DNA of 64,000 bases from JALZKA01 sp963786495 (GTDB taxonomy: Bacteria > Actinomycetota > Thermoleophilia > Solirubrobacterales > 70-9), in NCBI GenBank assembly GCA_963786495.1, contig CAWAZL010000002.1, positions 682,001 through 746,000 of the forward strand. The letters are read 5' to 3'. The position numbers were made by a program, and so were the translations under genes. The notes beneath the pieces are model-generated. The model made no database searches and had not been told where the DNA came from. It saw nothing but the letters and a program-made list of their open reading frames with translations. Shown piece by piece: positions 7,300 to 16,360 of this stretch. Position 1 is the first letter of the stretch. Each line of letters starts with the position of its first letter.

Positions 7300-8936
7300 C
7301 CTGGCGCATCATGAGATCACTGACCACCGCGATCGCGGTGCTCCTCGCCCTGCCCGCACTCGCCGCTGCCGCGTGGAACTCGAGCGGCGCGGGAAACGGC
7401 TACGCGAAGGCCGACTCCCTCGCCGCCGGAACCACGCCGACGGCATCGGTGTCGAGCCGAAGCGTCACGATTGACTGGTCGGCGCCAGGCGGCGTCCCGT
7501 CGGCTGGATACATCGTCAAGCGCTACTCGACGGGCGGCGCCGAGCAGACGATCGGAGCTAACTGCTCCGGAACGGTGAGCGGCACGAGCTGCACCGAGAA
7601 CGCCGTGCCCCCAGGCAACTGGCGCTACTCGGTCACGCCCGCCCGGCAGAACTGGCGCGGCACCGAAAGCGGGCAATCGACCGCGGTCACGGTTGACGCG
7701 CCGGCGCTGGCCGTCTCGCCCACCAACGTCACCTCGCTCCCGCAGGTGCTCACGGGCTCGATCAACAACTTCGTTCCGGGCCAGACGGTCACGTTCAGGC
7801 TCAACAACCAGACGACTGGCCAGGTGCTGGCGGGCTCGGTCACGCCAAGTCCGGTCCCGGGGAACGGCACGGCGGACGTCTCGGTGACATTGCCGAACGG
7901 CGTTGCGAACGGCTCGCAAACCATCTTCGCGATCGGCTCGGGCGCGGATGTGGCGTCCGCCGGCATCACCGTTGCCGTGCCGACGACGATCTCCACCAGC
8001 GCGTTCGACTTCGATGACGCGTCGAGCGGCGCAGAGATTGTCCGTGACCAGCCGCACTCGTTCGCTGACGGGATAACCCAGGCGTCGGGCACGTGGCCGA
8101 CGAACTTCTCATCCACCCGCTACGTCGAACACGTCATGAACTCCCCTCTCCGAGGTGGACAAACGGTGTCCTCCGCGAACTTCAATTTCCGCTACGCGAC
8201 CGGCCTACTCACTACGGGCTGCTTCTACGTCGAGGTCCGGAACGGCGCCGGCACCGTCCTCTCTACGCACGGCTCGAGCGGGACGCCGTTCGGTTGCGTC
8301 TCGGGCACGACTCAGTCGAACTTCACGATCCCGATGCCGGTCGTGGACACGACGGCCAAGGCCAACGACCTCGTGATCCGCGTCTACGGGCGAACCCAGA
8401 TCCTCCCGACGACCTTCACAGTCGACCGGGCGACCGTGACGGGGACCAGCACGGATGGCAACTTCCAATTGTTCCCGAACTCCAGAATCGACGCCGCCGA
8501 GGGCACACCCACCACCCTGCCATGGTCGCTCTTCGCCGACGACAACACCGTCTTCACCAACGGCACGAACTGGCCATTGACGTATTCGGCGACCCGCTAC
8601 CTCAAAGCCAGCTTCCCGGCGTATGTCCCCTCGGGTGCGACCGACATCTCAGCGACGCTCACACACATCTACCGCTCAAGCGCCCCGGCAAGTCCTGTCT
8701 GCAACTACGTCGAGATCCTCGAGGGCAACACCGTGATCGGCACCCACGGCTCGACCACAGCGGACCTGAGCTGCGCCGCGACGACGACCGAGGTGATGGA
8801 CACGATCCCGCTGCCGGAGGTCAACACCGTGGCCGAGGCGAACTCGCTGTCAGCGAAGGTCTACATGCGGCGGACAGGTAGCAGTACGACGTCGACTCAC
8901 GACCGGGTCCGCCTCACCGTGAGTTACGTGAAATAG
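7296..8936 (+). CDS. Large exported protein with FnIII/Ig-like and duplicated C-terminal domains (cluster gene 3)
   Basis: 546 residues from ATG 7296, coupled by ATGA overlap. A signal segment (SLTTAIAVLLALPALAAAAW) is followed by NSSGAGNGYAKADSL, matching the SGxGxGYAKA motif of cluster gene 1. Next comes a fibronectin-III-like domain (WSAPGGVPSAGYIVKRYSTGG), an Ig-like beta region (about residues 130-225) and two related ~135-residue C-terminal modules. Each module carries ATRY(V/L), a Cys-containing strand of the C.YVE(V/I) type and a THGS turn. Thr/Ser/Asn-rich composition and no enzyme motif suggest a cell-surface or extracellular structural/adhesive protein. Specific role unknown. Confidence 0.75.
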   Translation: MTWRIMRSLTTAIAVLLALPALAAAAWNSSGAGNGYAKADSLAAGTTPTASVSSRSVTIDWSAPGGVPSAGYIVKRYSTGGAEQTIGANCSGTVSGTSCTENAVPPGNWRYSVTPARQNWRGTESGQSTAVTVDAPALAVSPTNVTSLPQVLTGSINNFVPGQTVTFRLNNQTTGQVLAGSVTPSPVPGNGTADVSVTLPNGVANGSQTIFAIGSGADVASAGITVAVPTTISTSAFDFDDASSGAEIVRDQPHSFADGITQASGTWPTNFSSTRYVEHVMNSPLRGGQTVSSANFNFRYATGLLTTGCFYVEVRNGAGTVLSTHGSSGTPFGCVSGTTQSNFTIPMPVVDTTAKANDLVIRVYGRTQILPTTFTVDRATVTGTSTDGNFQLFPNSRIDAAEGTPTTLPWSLFADDNTVFTNGTNWPLTYSATRYLKASFPAYVPSGATDISATLTHIYRSSAPASPVCNYVEILEGNTVIGTHGSTTADLSCAATTTEVMDTIPLPEVNTVAEANSLSAKVYMRRTGSSTTSTHDRVRLTVSYVK

Positions 8937-8943
8937 TCCTGCT

Positions 8944-10533
8944 GTGGAAGTCGGCGAAAAGGGCCTGAAGAAGGACTCGATCGGCTTCCTGGACGGCCTC
9001 TCGATCGGGCTCGCCTCGACGGCACCGGCCTACTCGCTCGCGGCGGTGATCGGCTCGATCGTCGTCGCGGTCGGCGTCAAGGCGCCCGCGGTCCTGCTCG
9101 TCTCGTTCATCCCGATGTTCTTCATCGCGGCCGCGTTCTTCTACATGAACCGGGTCGACACGGACTGCGGCACGACCTTCTCATGGGTTACCCGCGGAAT
9201 GGGGCCGTGGATGGGTTGGATGGGCGGCTGGGCGATCTGCACGACCGGCATCCTCGTGATCGGCTCGCTTGCCGACGTGTCCGCGTTCTACCTCTACGAC
9301 CTCCTCGGGCTTACCGGCGGCGAGACGAACAGCGGCAACCCCAAGCCGCTCTTCAAGAGCGACGTCGCGGTGGCGATCGGCGCCGTCGTGATCATCGCGG
9401 TCATGACCACGATCTGCGTGATCGGCACCGAGATCTCGGCCAAGATGCAGCGCTTCATGACCCTGGGCCAGGTGGCGATCCTCCTGTTCTTCGCGGGCGC
9501 TGTGTTCGTGCGGCTGATCTTCGACAAGGCGCCCGAATCGTCTATTTCTCCCGAACTCAGCTGGCTCTCGCCGTTCGGTGTCGAGTACGCCGGCATGCTG
9601 ACCGGGGTGCTCCTGGCGGTCTTCATCTACTGGGGCTGGGAGTCGGCCGTGAACCTCTCGGAGGAAAGCGAGGACTCGTCCCGGGCGCCAGGCCTGGCCG
9701 GCCTTGCGAGCACGGTGATCCTCCTGTTCACCTACGTCATCGTCACGGTGGCGCTGATCGCCTATGCCGGGCTTGGGCAGGTCGAGCAGTTCGACGACGA
9801 CGCGGGCGTTCTCGGAGCGGTCGCGGGCGACGTGCTGGGTAGCGACCTGGGCAAGCTTGTCGTGATCGCGGTGATCATCTCGGGAATCTCGTCAGCGCAG
9901 ACGACGATCCTGCCCGGATCGCGCACCTCGCTTTCGATGGCCGCTGCAGGCGCCCTGCCCAAAGCCGTGGGCGAAGATCCACCCACGCTTTCTCACTCCC
10001 GCGTTTGGCACGATCGTGATCGGCGCCCTGGCGACCCTCTGGTACGTCCCCGGCAAGCTGATCTCCGAGAACTTCCTGTTCGACTCGCTCTCGGCACTCA
10101 GCCTGATGATCGCCTTCTATTACGGGCTCACCGGAATCGCCTGCGTCATCTACTGGCGAAAGGAGCTTTTCGTCTCGGTCAAGAACTTCATCTTCATTGG
10201 AGTGGCGCCCTTGGTCGGCGCGCTGCTCCTGGGCTACCTCCTCTACGAGTCGGTCGGCGACCTTTCGGATCCGAAGGCGTCGTACTCGGGCACCGAGGTG
10301 GCGGGCCTGGGCGTGCCGCTGGTTATCGCCATCGTGTTCATGGGCCTGGGATTCATCTTGATGGTCGCCTGGCGATTCCTCGGGTGGCGAGCCGGCGAGG
10401 GAGTTCTTCGCCCGCAAGCCGTTCGAGGCTGTGCCGCACGAGAGTGGCGGCCGGCGACGGCACAGTCGAGGCGATCGGGGTTTCCGAGGACGAGGCGGAC
10501 GCCGGCATCGGCGCCGAGAAGAGAGAGGACTGA
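8944..10533 (+). CDS. APC-superfamily amino-acid permease (interrupted by frameshifts)
   Basis: Integral membrane permease of the amino acid/polyamine/organocation family. It starts at GTG 8944 with DSIGFLDGLSIGLASTAPAY, the conserved first-helix region, and shows about ten hydrophobic segments. The reading frame shifts near 9985: the HPRFLTPAFGTIVIG loop and following helices continue one base over, consistent with one extra C. It shifts again around 10385-10445, and the original frame returns for the acidic tail ending AGIGAEKRED at 10533. These are probably sequence errors; the stitched protein is ~530 residues, normal for the family. The uspA-like gene starts 2 nt after the stop, so the two are likely one operon. 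Substrate unknown. Confidence 0.8.
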   Translation: MEVGEKGLKKDSIGFLDGLSIGLASTAPAYSLAAVIGSIVVAVGVKAPAVLLVSFIPMFFIAAAFFYMNRVDTDCGTTFSWVTRGMGPWMGWMGGWAICTTGILVIGSLADVSAFYLYDLLGLTGGETNSGNPKPLFKSDVAVAIGAVVIIAVMTTICVIGTEISAKMQRFMTLGQVAILLFFAGAVFVRLIFDKAPESSISPELSWLSPFGVEYAGMLTGVLLAVFIYWGWESAVNLSEESEDSSRAPGLAGLASTVILLFTYVIVTVALIAYAGLGQVEQFDDDAGVLGAVAGDVLGSDLGKLVVIAVIISGISSAQTTILPGSRTSLSMAAAGALPKAVGEDPPTLSHSRVWHDRDRRPGDPLVRPRQADLRELPVRLALGTQPDDRLLLRAHRNRLRHLLAKGAFRLGQELHLHWSGALGRRAAPGLPPLRVGRRPFGSEGVVLGHRGGGPGRAAGYRHRVHGPGIHLDGRLAIPRVASRRGSSSPASRSRLCRTRVAAGDGTVEAIGVSEDEADAGIGAEKRED

Positions 10534-10534
10534 G

Positions 10535-10951
10535 ATGGGCGTTCTGGTCTTGGGATACGACGGTTCGGACTGCGCGAGCGCGGCGCTCGACGAGGCGGTC
10601 GCGCTCGCCAAGGGAATGGGAGATTCGCTCGTGATCGGCTTTGGCTACAGCCCCGGTGGGCCGGGCGAGGAGTTCAAGACCACCAGCGACGCCATCCGCA
10701 AGGTCGGCGAGCAGGTGACGGGAGAAGCCATCGAGCGCGCACGCGCCGCCGGGGTCGAGGTCGAGATCGAGCTCGTGGACGAGCGGCCAACTAACGCGCT
10801 CCTCTCCCTGGCCGAGAAGCACGACGCCCGAGCCATCGTCGTCGGGACCTACTCGGAGTCGCCGATCAAGGGCGCGCTCCTCGGCTCGGTGCCGCACAAG
10901 CTGCTCCACCTCTCGGAGCGCCCAGTGCTCATCGTGCCCGCTCCTGAGTAG
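10535..10951 (+). CDS. Universal stress protein (UspA family)
   Basis: 138 residues, ATG 10535. Starts VLVLGYDGSDCASAALDEAV, the canonical Usp beta-strand plus DGS turn. It ends with the nucleotide-binding IVVGTYSESPIKGALLGSV and PVLIVPAP, which match the G-2x-G-9x-G(S/T) ATP-binding pattern in relaxed form. Such proteins bind ATP or act as stress-response regulators. It directly follows the permease, a common pairing in which Usp may modulate the transporter. Confidence 0.9.
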   Translation: MGVLVLGYDGSDCASAALDEAVALAKGMGDSLVIGFGYSPGGPGEEFKTTSDAIRKVGEQVTGEAIERARAAGVEVEIELVDERPTNALLSLAEKHDARAIVVGTYSESPIKGALLGSVPHKLLHLSERPVLIVPAPE

Positions 10952-10970
10952 CCACGGCTACATTCGCTAT

Positions 10971-12036
10971 ATGAGCGATTTCGAGAAGCTGCGCGACCTG
11001 CCCATCAACGTCGAGGGCTATCGAGCTCGAGGCAAACGACCACGAGTACTCCGCCGAGTTCACGCGCGGCTCGACGATCATCCACCTCAAGGGCGACGGC
11101 CAGGAGGGCATGGGCGAGGACGTCGCGTACGAGGTCCTCGACCACATCGCGAACCGCGACCTCGGCGCGCGCTTCGACCTCACCGGGCCGAAGACGCTTG
11201 GCGAGCTGTGCTCGCTCCTCGGCGAGCTCGACCTCTACGAGGGCTCGCCGCCCGAGCGCGAGGTGTCGCGTGACTACCGTCGCTGGGCGTTCGAGTCGGC
11301 GGCGCTCGATCTGGCGCTGCGCCAGAACGGCATTCCCCTCCATGAAGCGGTGGGACGCGACCCGAAGCCGGTTCGTTTCGTCTGCTCGACGCGCCTCTCA
11401 AGCTTCGAGGACGAGACGGTTTCCTCGACCCACGCGATCACGTCGCGCCTTGAGCGCTACCCGGGCCTTGAGTTCAAGCTCGATCCCGAGAACGACTGGA
11501 CGCCGGAGCTGATCGAAGAGATCGCAGGAGTCGCGACCGTCCAGGTGATGGACCTGAAGGGCTATTACAAGGGCACGATCGTCGAGGTTGAGACGGATCC
11601 CGAGCTCTACCGCGCGGTGGCCGAGAAGTTCCCCGAGGCGTGGCTGGAGGACCCCGACCTGACAGACGAGACCCGGGAGGTCTTGGAGCCCCACTGGGGC
11701 CGGGTGACCTACGACGCGCCGCTTCACTCGCTCGAGGACTTGAAGGAGCTTGCGCCGGAGCGAGCGATCAACTCGAAGCCATCGCGCTTTGGCTCACTCG
11801 AGGAGCTTCTGGGCATCTATGCCTACTGCGACGACAACGGCCTTCAGATCTACGGAGGAGGGCAGGGCGAAGTCGGCCTCGGCCGTGGCCAGATCCAGTA
11901 CCTGGCCTCGCTCTACCACCCGGACACCCCGAACGACACTGCGCCGGCGGGCTACAACGACCCGGCGGTGCCGCGGGGGATGCCGACGAGCCCGATGGAC
12001 CCGGTGCCCTCAGAGACTGGCTTCCGCTGGGGCTAG
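10971..12036 (+). CDS. Enolase-superfamily (muconate cycloisomerase-like) enzyme, frameshifted near start
   Basis: Starts MSDFEKLRDLPINVEGY; an apparent extra C near 11022 then breaks the frame, after which ELEANDHEYSAEFTRGS continues to the stop at 12036, giving ~354 residues. The barrel part shows FKLDPENDW (first metal-ligand strand area), VQVMDLKGYYKG, EAWLEDPDL and a C-terminal GGGQGEVGLGRGQIQYLASLYHP. This is the general layout of mandelate racemase/muconate lactonizing enzymes, though the usual KxK and D/E/E ligand pattern is not fully clear. Substrate unknown. Convergent with the next gene; the two stops share CTAG. Confidence 0.65.
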
Positions 12037-12473
12037 TCCTGCGGGGCGGCCTCTCCCGCCGCCCGTTCTCCGGCTTCTCGCAGAGAGCCTTCTTCCACGC
12101 CTTCGCCTTGCCGCGGCCCGACATCAGGTTGAAGGTCTGGACCATCGCCCCGCCCACGGGATGGTCGTAAGAGATGACCCAGTTCCGGTCAGGGCCCGTC
12201 GATCAGCATCATCGGGCCTCCGGTGATCGGCCAGCTGACAGAGCATTCGTCGAGCGGGATCGAGAACACAACGATCTCGTCTCGCCGCTCTCGATCCGGC
12301 TCTTGATGTCGTCGACCTCGAGGTTCCTCCTCGAGCCACCCCAGTGTGGCCTCGGCCGCGTCATCATCGAGCCGGAAGGAGATGACGCGTTCGTTGAGTG
12401 CGAGCACTCCGGAGACCGGGAACGGGTTGAACCTGTTTCGCAAAAGCCAGGCTTGGTCCTCGCGGGCACCCAC
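12034..12473 (-). CDS. Conserved-looking hypothetical protein, frameshifted
   Basis: Right-to-left gene pieced together from three frames: GAREDQAWLLRNRFNPFPVS and LALNERVISFRLDD, then LEVDDIKSRIESGE, DEIVVFSIPLDECSVSWPI, and after an apparent extra T near 12199, WVISYDHPVGGAMVQTFNLM. It ends near 12034. A GTG at 12473 is the likely start, 19 nt from the divergent ferritin start. The reading is coherent as a small cytoplasmic alpha/beta protein of ~145 residues, but I do not recognise a family. The shifts look like sequence errors. Confidence 0.5.
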
Positions 12474-12491
12474 GTGGGTAGTGTCCCGTAA

Positions 12492-13028
12492 ATGGCTGAG
12501 AAATCCTTCGCGCAAGCGCTCAACGACCATGTCCCTTCGGAGTTCGCCGCATCGCAGGCCTACCTCGCCGCCGCGATCTACTACGACGACCTCACGATGC
12601 CCCGGATGGCTGCCTTCTTCTTCCGCCAGTCGGTTGAGGAGCGCAACCACGCGATGATGATCATCCGCTACCTCCTCGACATTGAGGCGGACGCGACGAT
12701 CCCCGGGGTCGCAGAGCCGAAGAACGGATTTTCCGACCTCGTCGAACCGGTCCGGATGGCCCTGGACCAGGAGCGCAAGGTGACCCAGCAGTTCAACGAG
12801 CTGGTCTCGATCGCGCGCGCTTCCAACGACTTTCAGGGCGAGCAGTTCCTCCAGTGGTTCTTGAAAGAACAGGTCGAGGAGGTCTCGCTGATGAGCGACC
12901 TCCTCACCGTCGTCGAGCGCGCCAAGGACCGCCCCCTCGATATCGAGGAGTTCCTCGCACGCGAAGGCCTCGGCGACGGTGAGGACGACGACCCTTCAGC
13001 ACCGCCGGCGGCCGGCGGCGCGATCTAA
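12492..13028 (+). CDS. Ferritin, non-heme iron storage protein
   Basis: 178 residues. Four-helix ferritin with ferroxidase residues visible: E17 region (VPSEFAASQAYLAAAIYYDD), the helix-B pair SVEERNHAMM (E..H), a glutamate on helix C, and EQVEEVSLMSDLL on helix D. Length and layout match bacterial FtnA-type ferritin rather than Dps or bacterioferritin (no heme methionine context seen). It stores iron as ferrihydrite in the cytoplasm. The acidic Gly/Asp/Pro tail is unstructured. Start at ATG 12492. Confidence 0.92.
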   Translation: MAEKSFAQALNDHVPSEFAASQAYLAAAIYYDDLTMPRMAAFFFRQSVEERNHAMMIIRYLLDIEADATIPGVAEPKNGFSDLVEPVRMALDQERKVTQQFNELVSIARASNDFQGEQFLQWFLKEQVEEVSLMSDLLTVVERAKDRPLDIEEFLAREGLGDGEDDDPSAPPAAGGAI

Positions 13029-13030
13029 AG

Positions 13031-13043
13031 GGTGCCTGACACC
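13031..13043. repeat. Dispersed palindrome copy (GGTGCCTGACACC)
   Basis: 13-nt near-palindrome between the convergent ferritin and NTF2-like genes, related to the copies at 5330, 22768 and 33426. Confidence 0.55.
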
Positions 13044-13045
13044 GT

Positions 13046-13537
13046 TTAGGTCGGCTTTTGATCGGCGCGGAAGCGCGCCAGCTCGGCCGCGGCGTTTGCC
13101 TGCACCTTCGAACGCAGCATCGGCGTCCAGCCAAGCGTTAGACCCGCAGGCCCCAGGGCCTGGCGCGACCACTTCCAGAACGGGAAGTCGTCGTGCTGCT
13201 CGGCGATCAGGCCGAAGTCGTCGAAGCTGAAGGTCGAGCGCACGCGGTTGACGACATTCCGCCCAGTGGCGCCAAAGGTGTAGGTGGCGATCCAGAGGGC
13301 AGAGCCGGCTTCGGCATCCGCCTTAGCCTCTGGCAACTCGACCGAGAGGTCGGTGGCCCGCGACGTGAGCATCCGCCACATGTCACCCGCCTGGGCGCCG
13401 GTCAGTTCGGGAAACACGGGGTCTGAGAAGTGCGCGTCTGGCGCGTAACACGACGCCATCGCATCGCCGTCATGCGTGTCGAGCCCCTCGTAGAGCTTTC
13501 GGATCGTGGCTTCGTTTCGCTCGGCTTCACCTGGCAT
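13046..13537 (-). CDS. SnoaL/NTF2-like domain protein
   Basis: 163 residues read right to left. The N-terminal NEATIRKLYEGLDTHDGDAM and CYAPDAHFSDPVFPELTG are the classic start of SnoaL-like NTF2-fold proteins (polyketide-cyclase-like), followed by the beta-sheet portion with WIATYTFGATGRNVVN and FSFDDFGLIAEQHDDFPFW. Such proteins are small-molecule isomerases, hydratases or ligand binders; no specific activity can be assigned. Convergent with ferritin. Confidence 0.85.
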   Translation of the reverse strand: MPGEAERNEATIRKLYEGLDTHDGDAMASCYAPDAHFSDPVFPELTGAQAGDMWRMLTSRATDLSVELPEAKADAEAGSALWIATYTFGATGRNVVNRVRSTFSFDDFGLIAEQHDDFPFWKWSRQALGPAGLTLGWTPMLRSKVQANAAAELARFRADQKPT

Positions 13538-13562
13538 GTGCCGAGCGTATACCTAGCGCGGC

Positions 13563-14429
13563 GTGGCCATAGAGCCCGTGTGTCACTATTTCCTGCTCGT
13601 GGTTAAAGGGAAGTTAAATGTCCGGGCCAGCCTGGCCGCGGTCGGGATCGGCTTCTGGCTGACGATGGCCGGCGGCGTTTCGGCCGGTCCCGGCGGCGAT
13701 GAGCGCATCATCGGCGGCAACGTCGCGAACCCGGCTGACTGGCCCTACGCCGCCGCGATCACCACGCCATCCGGGGAGCAGTTTTGCGGCGGCACGGTGA
13801 TTTCATCCGATGCCGTCCTGACGGCTGCGCACTGCATGGTCGACGAGTTCGGCGAGCCCGTGAACCCCAACCAGGTCCGTGTTGTGACCGGCAGGCCTGA
13901 CCTGACCGACGGCGGTGCCGGACAGGAGCTCGAGGCCGACGACGTCTTCGTCCATCGCCAGTACCTCCGCAGGTTCCACCACGACGTCGCCGTAATCAGG
14001 CTTGACGACCCGACCACCGCGACGCCCGCCGTTCTGCCGACGGCCGAGGAGGACGAGGCGGCGACCGAGGTCGGCGATGAGCTTCGCGTCGCAGGATGGG
14101 GCTCGACCAAGCGCGGAGGAGGCGCCGGCTCGGACGTTCTCCGTGACGTCGCCACTTTCGTCGCCAAGGACTCGAACTGTGAGCACTCGTTCTACTTCTT
14201 CCAGGCGGGCGAGGAGATCTGCACGCTCGGCGAGCGCACGGGGGACAACCGAACGTCCTCATGCTACGGCGATAGCGGCGGCCCGCTGGTCGCGGACACG
14301 CTCACCGGTTCCCGTCTCGTGGGCGCCGTCTCGTACGGCGGCCGGCGTTGCGGCGTGAAGGACCCGACGGTCTACGCCCGCGTCGCCGACAATCTCGGCT
14401 TCATCAAGAAGAAAGCCGACCTCCCTTAG
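13563..14429 (+). CDS. Secreted trypsin-like serine protease (S1 family), copy 1
   Basis: Up to 288 residues. The mature domain begins at the trypsin activation motif IIGGNVANPADWPYAAAI. The catalytic triad is intact: His in LTAAHC, Asp in HDVAVIRL, Ser in GDSGGPLV, plus paired cysteines. GTG 13563 is the longest start; GTG 13599 would give a more ordinary signal peptide (NVRASLAAVGIGFWLTMAGG follows). Likely secreted as a zymogen-like protease. A second copy follows 41 nt downstream. Confidence 0.9.
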   Translation: MAIEPVCHYFLLVVKGKLNVRASLAAVGIGFWLTMAGGVSAGPGGDERIIGGNVANPADWPYAAAITTPSGEQFCGGTVISSDAVLTAAHCMVDEFGEPVNPNQVRVVTGRPDLTDGGAGQELEADDVFVHRQYLRRFHHDVAVIRLDDPTTATPAVLPTAEEDEAATEVGDELRVAGWGSTKRGGGAGSDVLRDVATFVAKDSNCEHSFYFFQAGEEICTLGERTGDNRTSSCYGDSGGPLVADTLTGSRLVGAVSYGGRRCGVKDPTVYARVADNLGFIKKKADLP

Positions 14430-14470
14430 GCGCTCCCGATTGGGCCGCACCTGTGTCACCATGATGACCA

Positions 14471-15295
14471 GTGGCAGGGAAGGGGACAAGGGCGGTATGT
14501 CTCGCGCTCGCGGCGTTCGGATGCTGCCTGGCGCTTGCCGGCGGAGCCTCTGCGGGTGCTGGACTGAACCAGCGCATCGTTGGCGGGGATGTCGCTGATC
14601 CATCCGACTGGCCGTTCATCGCTGCGATCGCTTCGAGAGGCGGAAATCAGTTCTGCGCTGGCTCTGTGGTCGACTCCGATTCGGTGGTTACTGCCGCGCA
14701 CTGCGTCGTCGGCGCAAGGCCGAAGAATGTGCACATCATCACCGGACGCCCCGATCTAGATGATGAGGGTGACGGCCAGGAGCTCACCTCGACGGAGATC
14801 AAGGTCCACCGCCAGTACCTGCGCCGTGGCTTCCGCGACGTGGCGGTCGTGAATCTGAAGCACCCGACCTCGGCACCGCCCATCGACCTCGCAACGTCGG
14901 CGGACGAGTCAACCGAGACATCACCTGGCTCGGAGTTGCGTGTGGCCGGCTGGGGCGGGACGACGCCCACCGGCGGGAATCCCTCGGAGGTTTTGCTCGA
15001 TGTCGCGATCTTTGCCATTTCAGACTCGGATTGCGATGACCACAACTTCCCCGCCTTCCGGCCCACAGAGGAGATCTGTGCCTTCGGCGAAGAGGTCGAC
15101 GGGGAGGCGTACGACTACAACGACTCCTGCTTCGGCGACAGCGGCGGCCCGCTCGTCGCCGACACCCCGGGCGACCCTCTTCTGGTCGGAATCGTCTCCT
15201 ACGGAGGCACCAAGTGCGGAGTGCAGAAGCCCGGCGTCTACCAGCAGATCGGCATCAACCGCAACTGGATCTACAACAAGGCGGATACGCCCTAG
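14471..15295 (+). CDS. Secreted trypsin-like serine protease (S1 family), copy 2
   Basis: 274 residues from GTG 14471, with a signal peptide (CLALAAFGCCLALAGGASAG) and then RIVGGDVADPSDWPFIAAIA. The catalytic His (TAAHC), Asp (FRDVAVVNL) and Ser (GDSGGPLV) are present. It parallels the preceding gene along its length (HRQYLRRGFRDVAV against HRQYLRRFHHDVAV), so the pair is a tandem duplication. Confidence 0.92.
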   Translation: MAGKGTRAVCLALAAFGCCLALAGGASAGAGLNQRIVGGDVADPSDWPFIAAIASRGGNQFCAGSVVDSDSVVTAAHCVVGARPKNVHIITGRPDLDDEGDGQELTSTEIKVHRQYLRRGFRDVAVVNLKHPTSAPPIDLATSADESTETSPGSELRVAGWGGTTPTGGNPSEVLLDVAIFAISDSDCDDHNFPAFRPTEEICAFGEEVDGEAYDYNDSCFGDSGGPLVADTPGDPLLVGIVSYGGTKCGVQKPGVYQQIGINRNWIYNKADTP

Positions 15296-15309
15296 GCCGT
15301 GCGGGGGAG

Positions 15310-15383
<74 letters not shown>

Positions 15384-15426
15384 GGCGCGCTCGATTCTAC
15401 GCACCGGCCAATAGGCTCGGCCGGCG

Positions 15427-16266
15427 ATGCGGCTGGTGACTTATGAGAGCGACCGTGGCGCCCGTGCCGGGGTGCTTCGCGACGACCTCGTGATCGATGC
15501 CTGGGACGCAATCGGTGATGACGGGTCGACCCTTCGTGAGCTGCTTACAGGTGATCGCTTGAGTGAGCTCGCGGGCGCGGCCGGCGGTGGCGAAGGCGTT
15601 CCAGTGGAAGAGGTGTCGCTCCACGTCCCGGTTCCTGACCCCGAGAAGATCCTCTGCATCGGCCTCAACTACCGCGCCCACGCCGAGGAGACGAAGCAGC
15701 AGATCCCCGAGGTGCCAACGGTCTTCGCGAAGTTCCGCAACGCCCTGGCCGCTCCCGGCGCCACGGTCGAGTTGCCCAAGGCGAGCGAGAAGGTGGACTA
15801 CGAAGCCGAGGTATGCATCGTGATCGGCAAACGGCTCAAGGAGGTCGATGCCGACGCCGCGCTTGAGGGCGTGGCCGGCTACACGCTTCTCAACGACCTC
15901 TCGGCGCGCGATCTTCAGCTGGCCACGACGCAATGGATCTCCGGCAAGTCATTCGACGGCGCGGCGCCATGCGGCCCGGCGCTGGTCACGGCCGACGAAG
16001 CGGGTGCGCACGACGCGATCGAGTTCTCGCTCACCCTCAATGGCGGGGAGATGCAGCGCTCGTCCACGGCGGATCTCATCTTCAAAGTGCCCGAGCTGGT
16101 GTCGCACATCTCGAAACTGATGACGCTCGAGCCAGGCGACCTGATCTCCACGGGCACGCCGTCAGGCGTAGGAATAGCGCGTCAGCCGAGCGTATGGCTC
16201 AAGCCGGGCGACGAGATCGAGATCAGTTCGCCGCAGCTGGGCCGTCTTCTGACGACGATCGCGTAG
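15427..16266 (+). CDS. Fumarylacetoacetate hydrolase (FAH) family protein
   Basis: 279 residues. The FAH fold is clear: ILCIGLNYRAHAEE, metal-binding YEAEVCIVIGK (acidic residues), GYTLLNDLSARDLQ, the SFDGAAPCGPALV segment and the GDLISTGTPSGVGIA C-terminal signature. Relatives include fumarylpyruvate/acylpyruvate hydrolases, 2-hydroxyhepta-2,4-diene-1,7-dioate isomerase and 5-oxopent-3-ene decarboxylase. The enzyme is a cytoplasmic Mg2+-dependent C-C hydrolase or isomerase of aromatic breakdown or oxaloacetate proofreading; substrate cannot be fixed. Confidence 0.92.
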   Translation: MRLVTYESDRGARAGVLRDDLVIDAWDAIGDDGSTLRELLTGDRLSELAGAAGGGEGVPVEEVSLHVPVPDPEKILCIGLNYRAHAEETKQQIPEVPTVFAKFRNALAAPGATVELPKASEKVDYEAEVCIVIGKRLKEVDADAALEGVAGYTLLNDLSARDLQLATTQWISGKSFDGAAPCGPALVTADEAGAHDAIEFSLTLNGGEMQRSSTADLIFKVPELVSHISKLMTLEPGDLISTGTPSGVGIARQPSVWLKPGDEIEISSPQLGRLLTTIA

Positions 16267-16360
16267 CACGTTTCGCCGCCATCGGCCGGGGCAGGAGGAG
16301 CCGGGTGCCCGTCCATCCCGAAGCCGGCATGCAGGATCAGGTCGTCTGCCGCCTGCGCGG

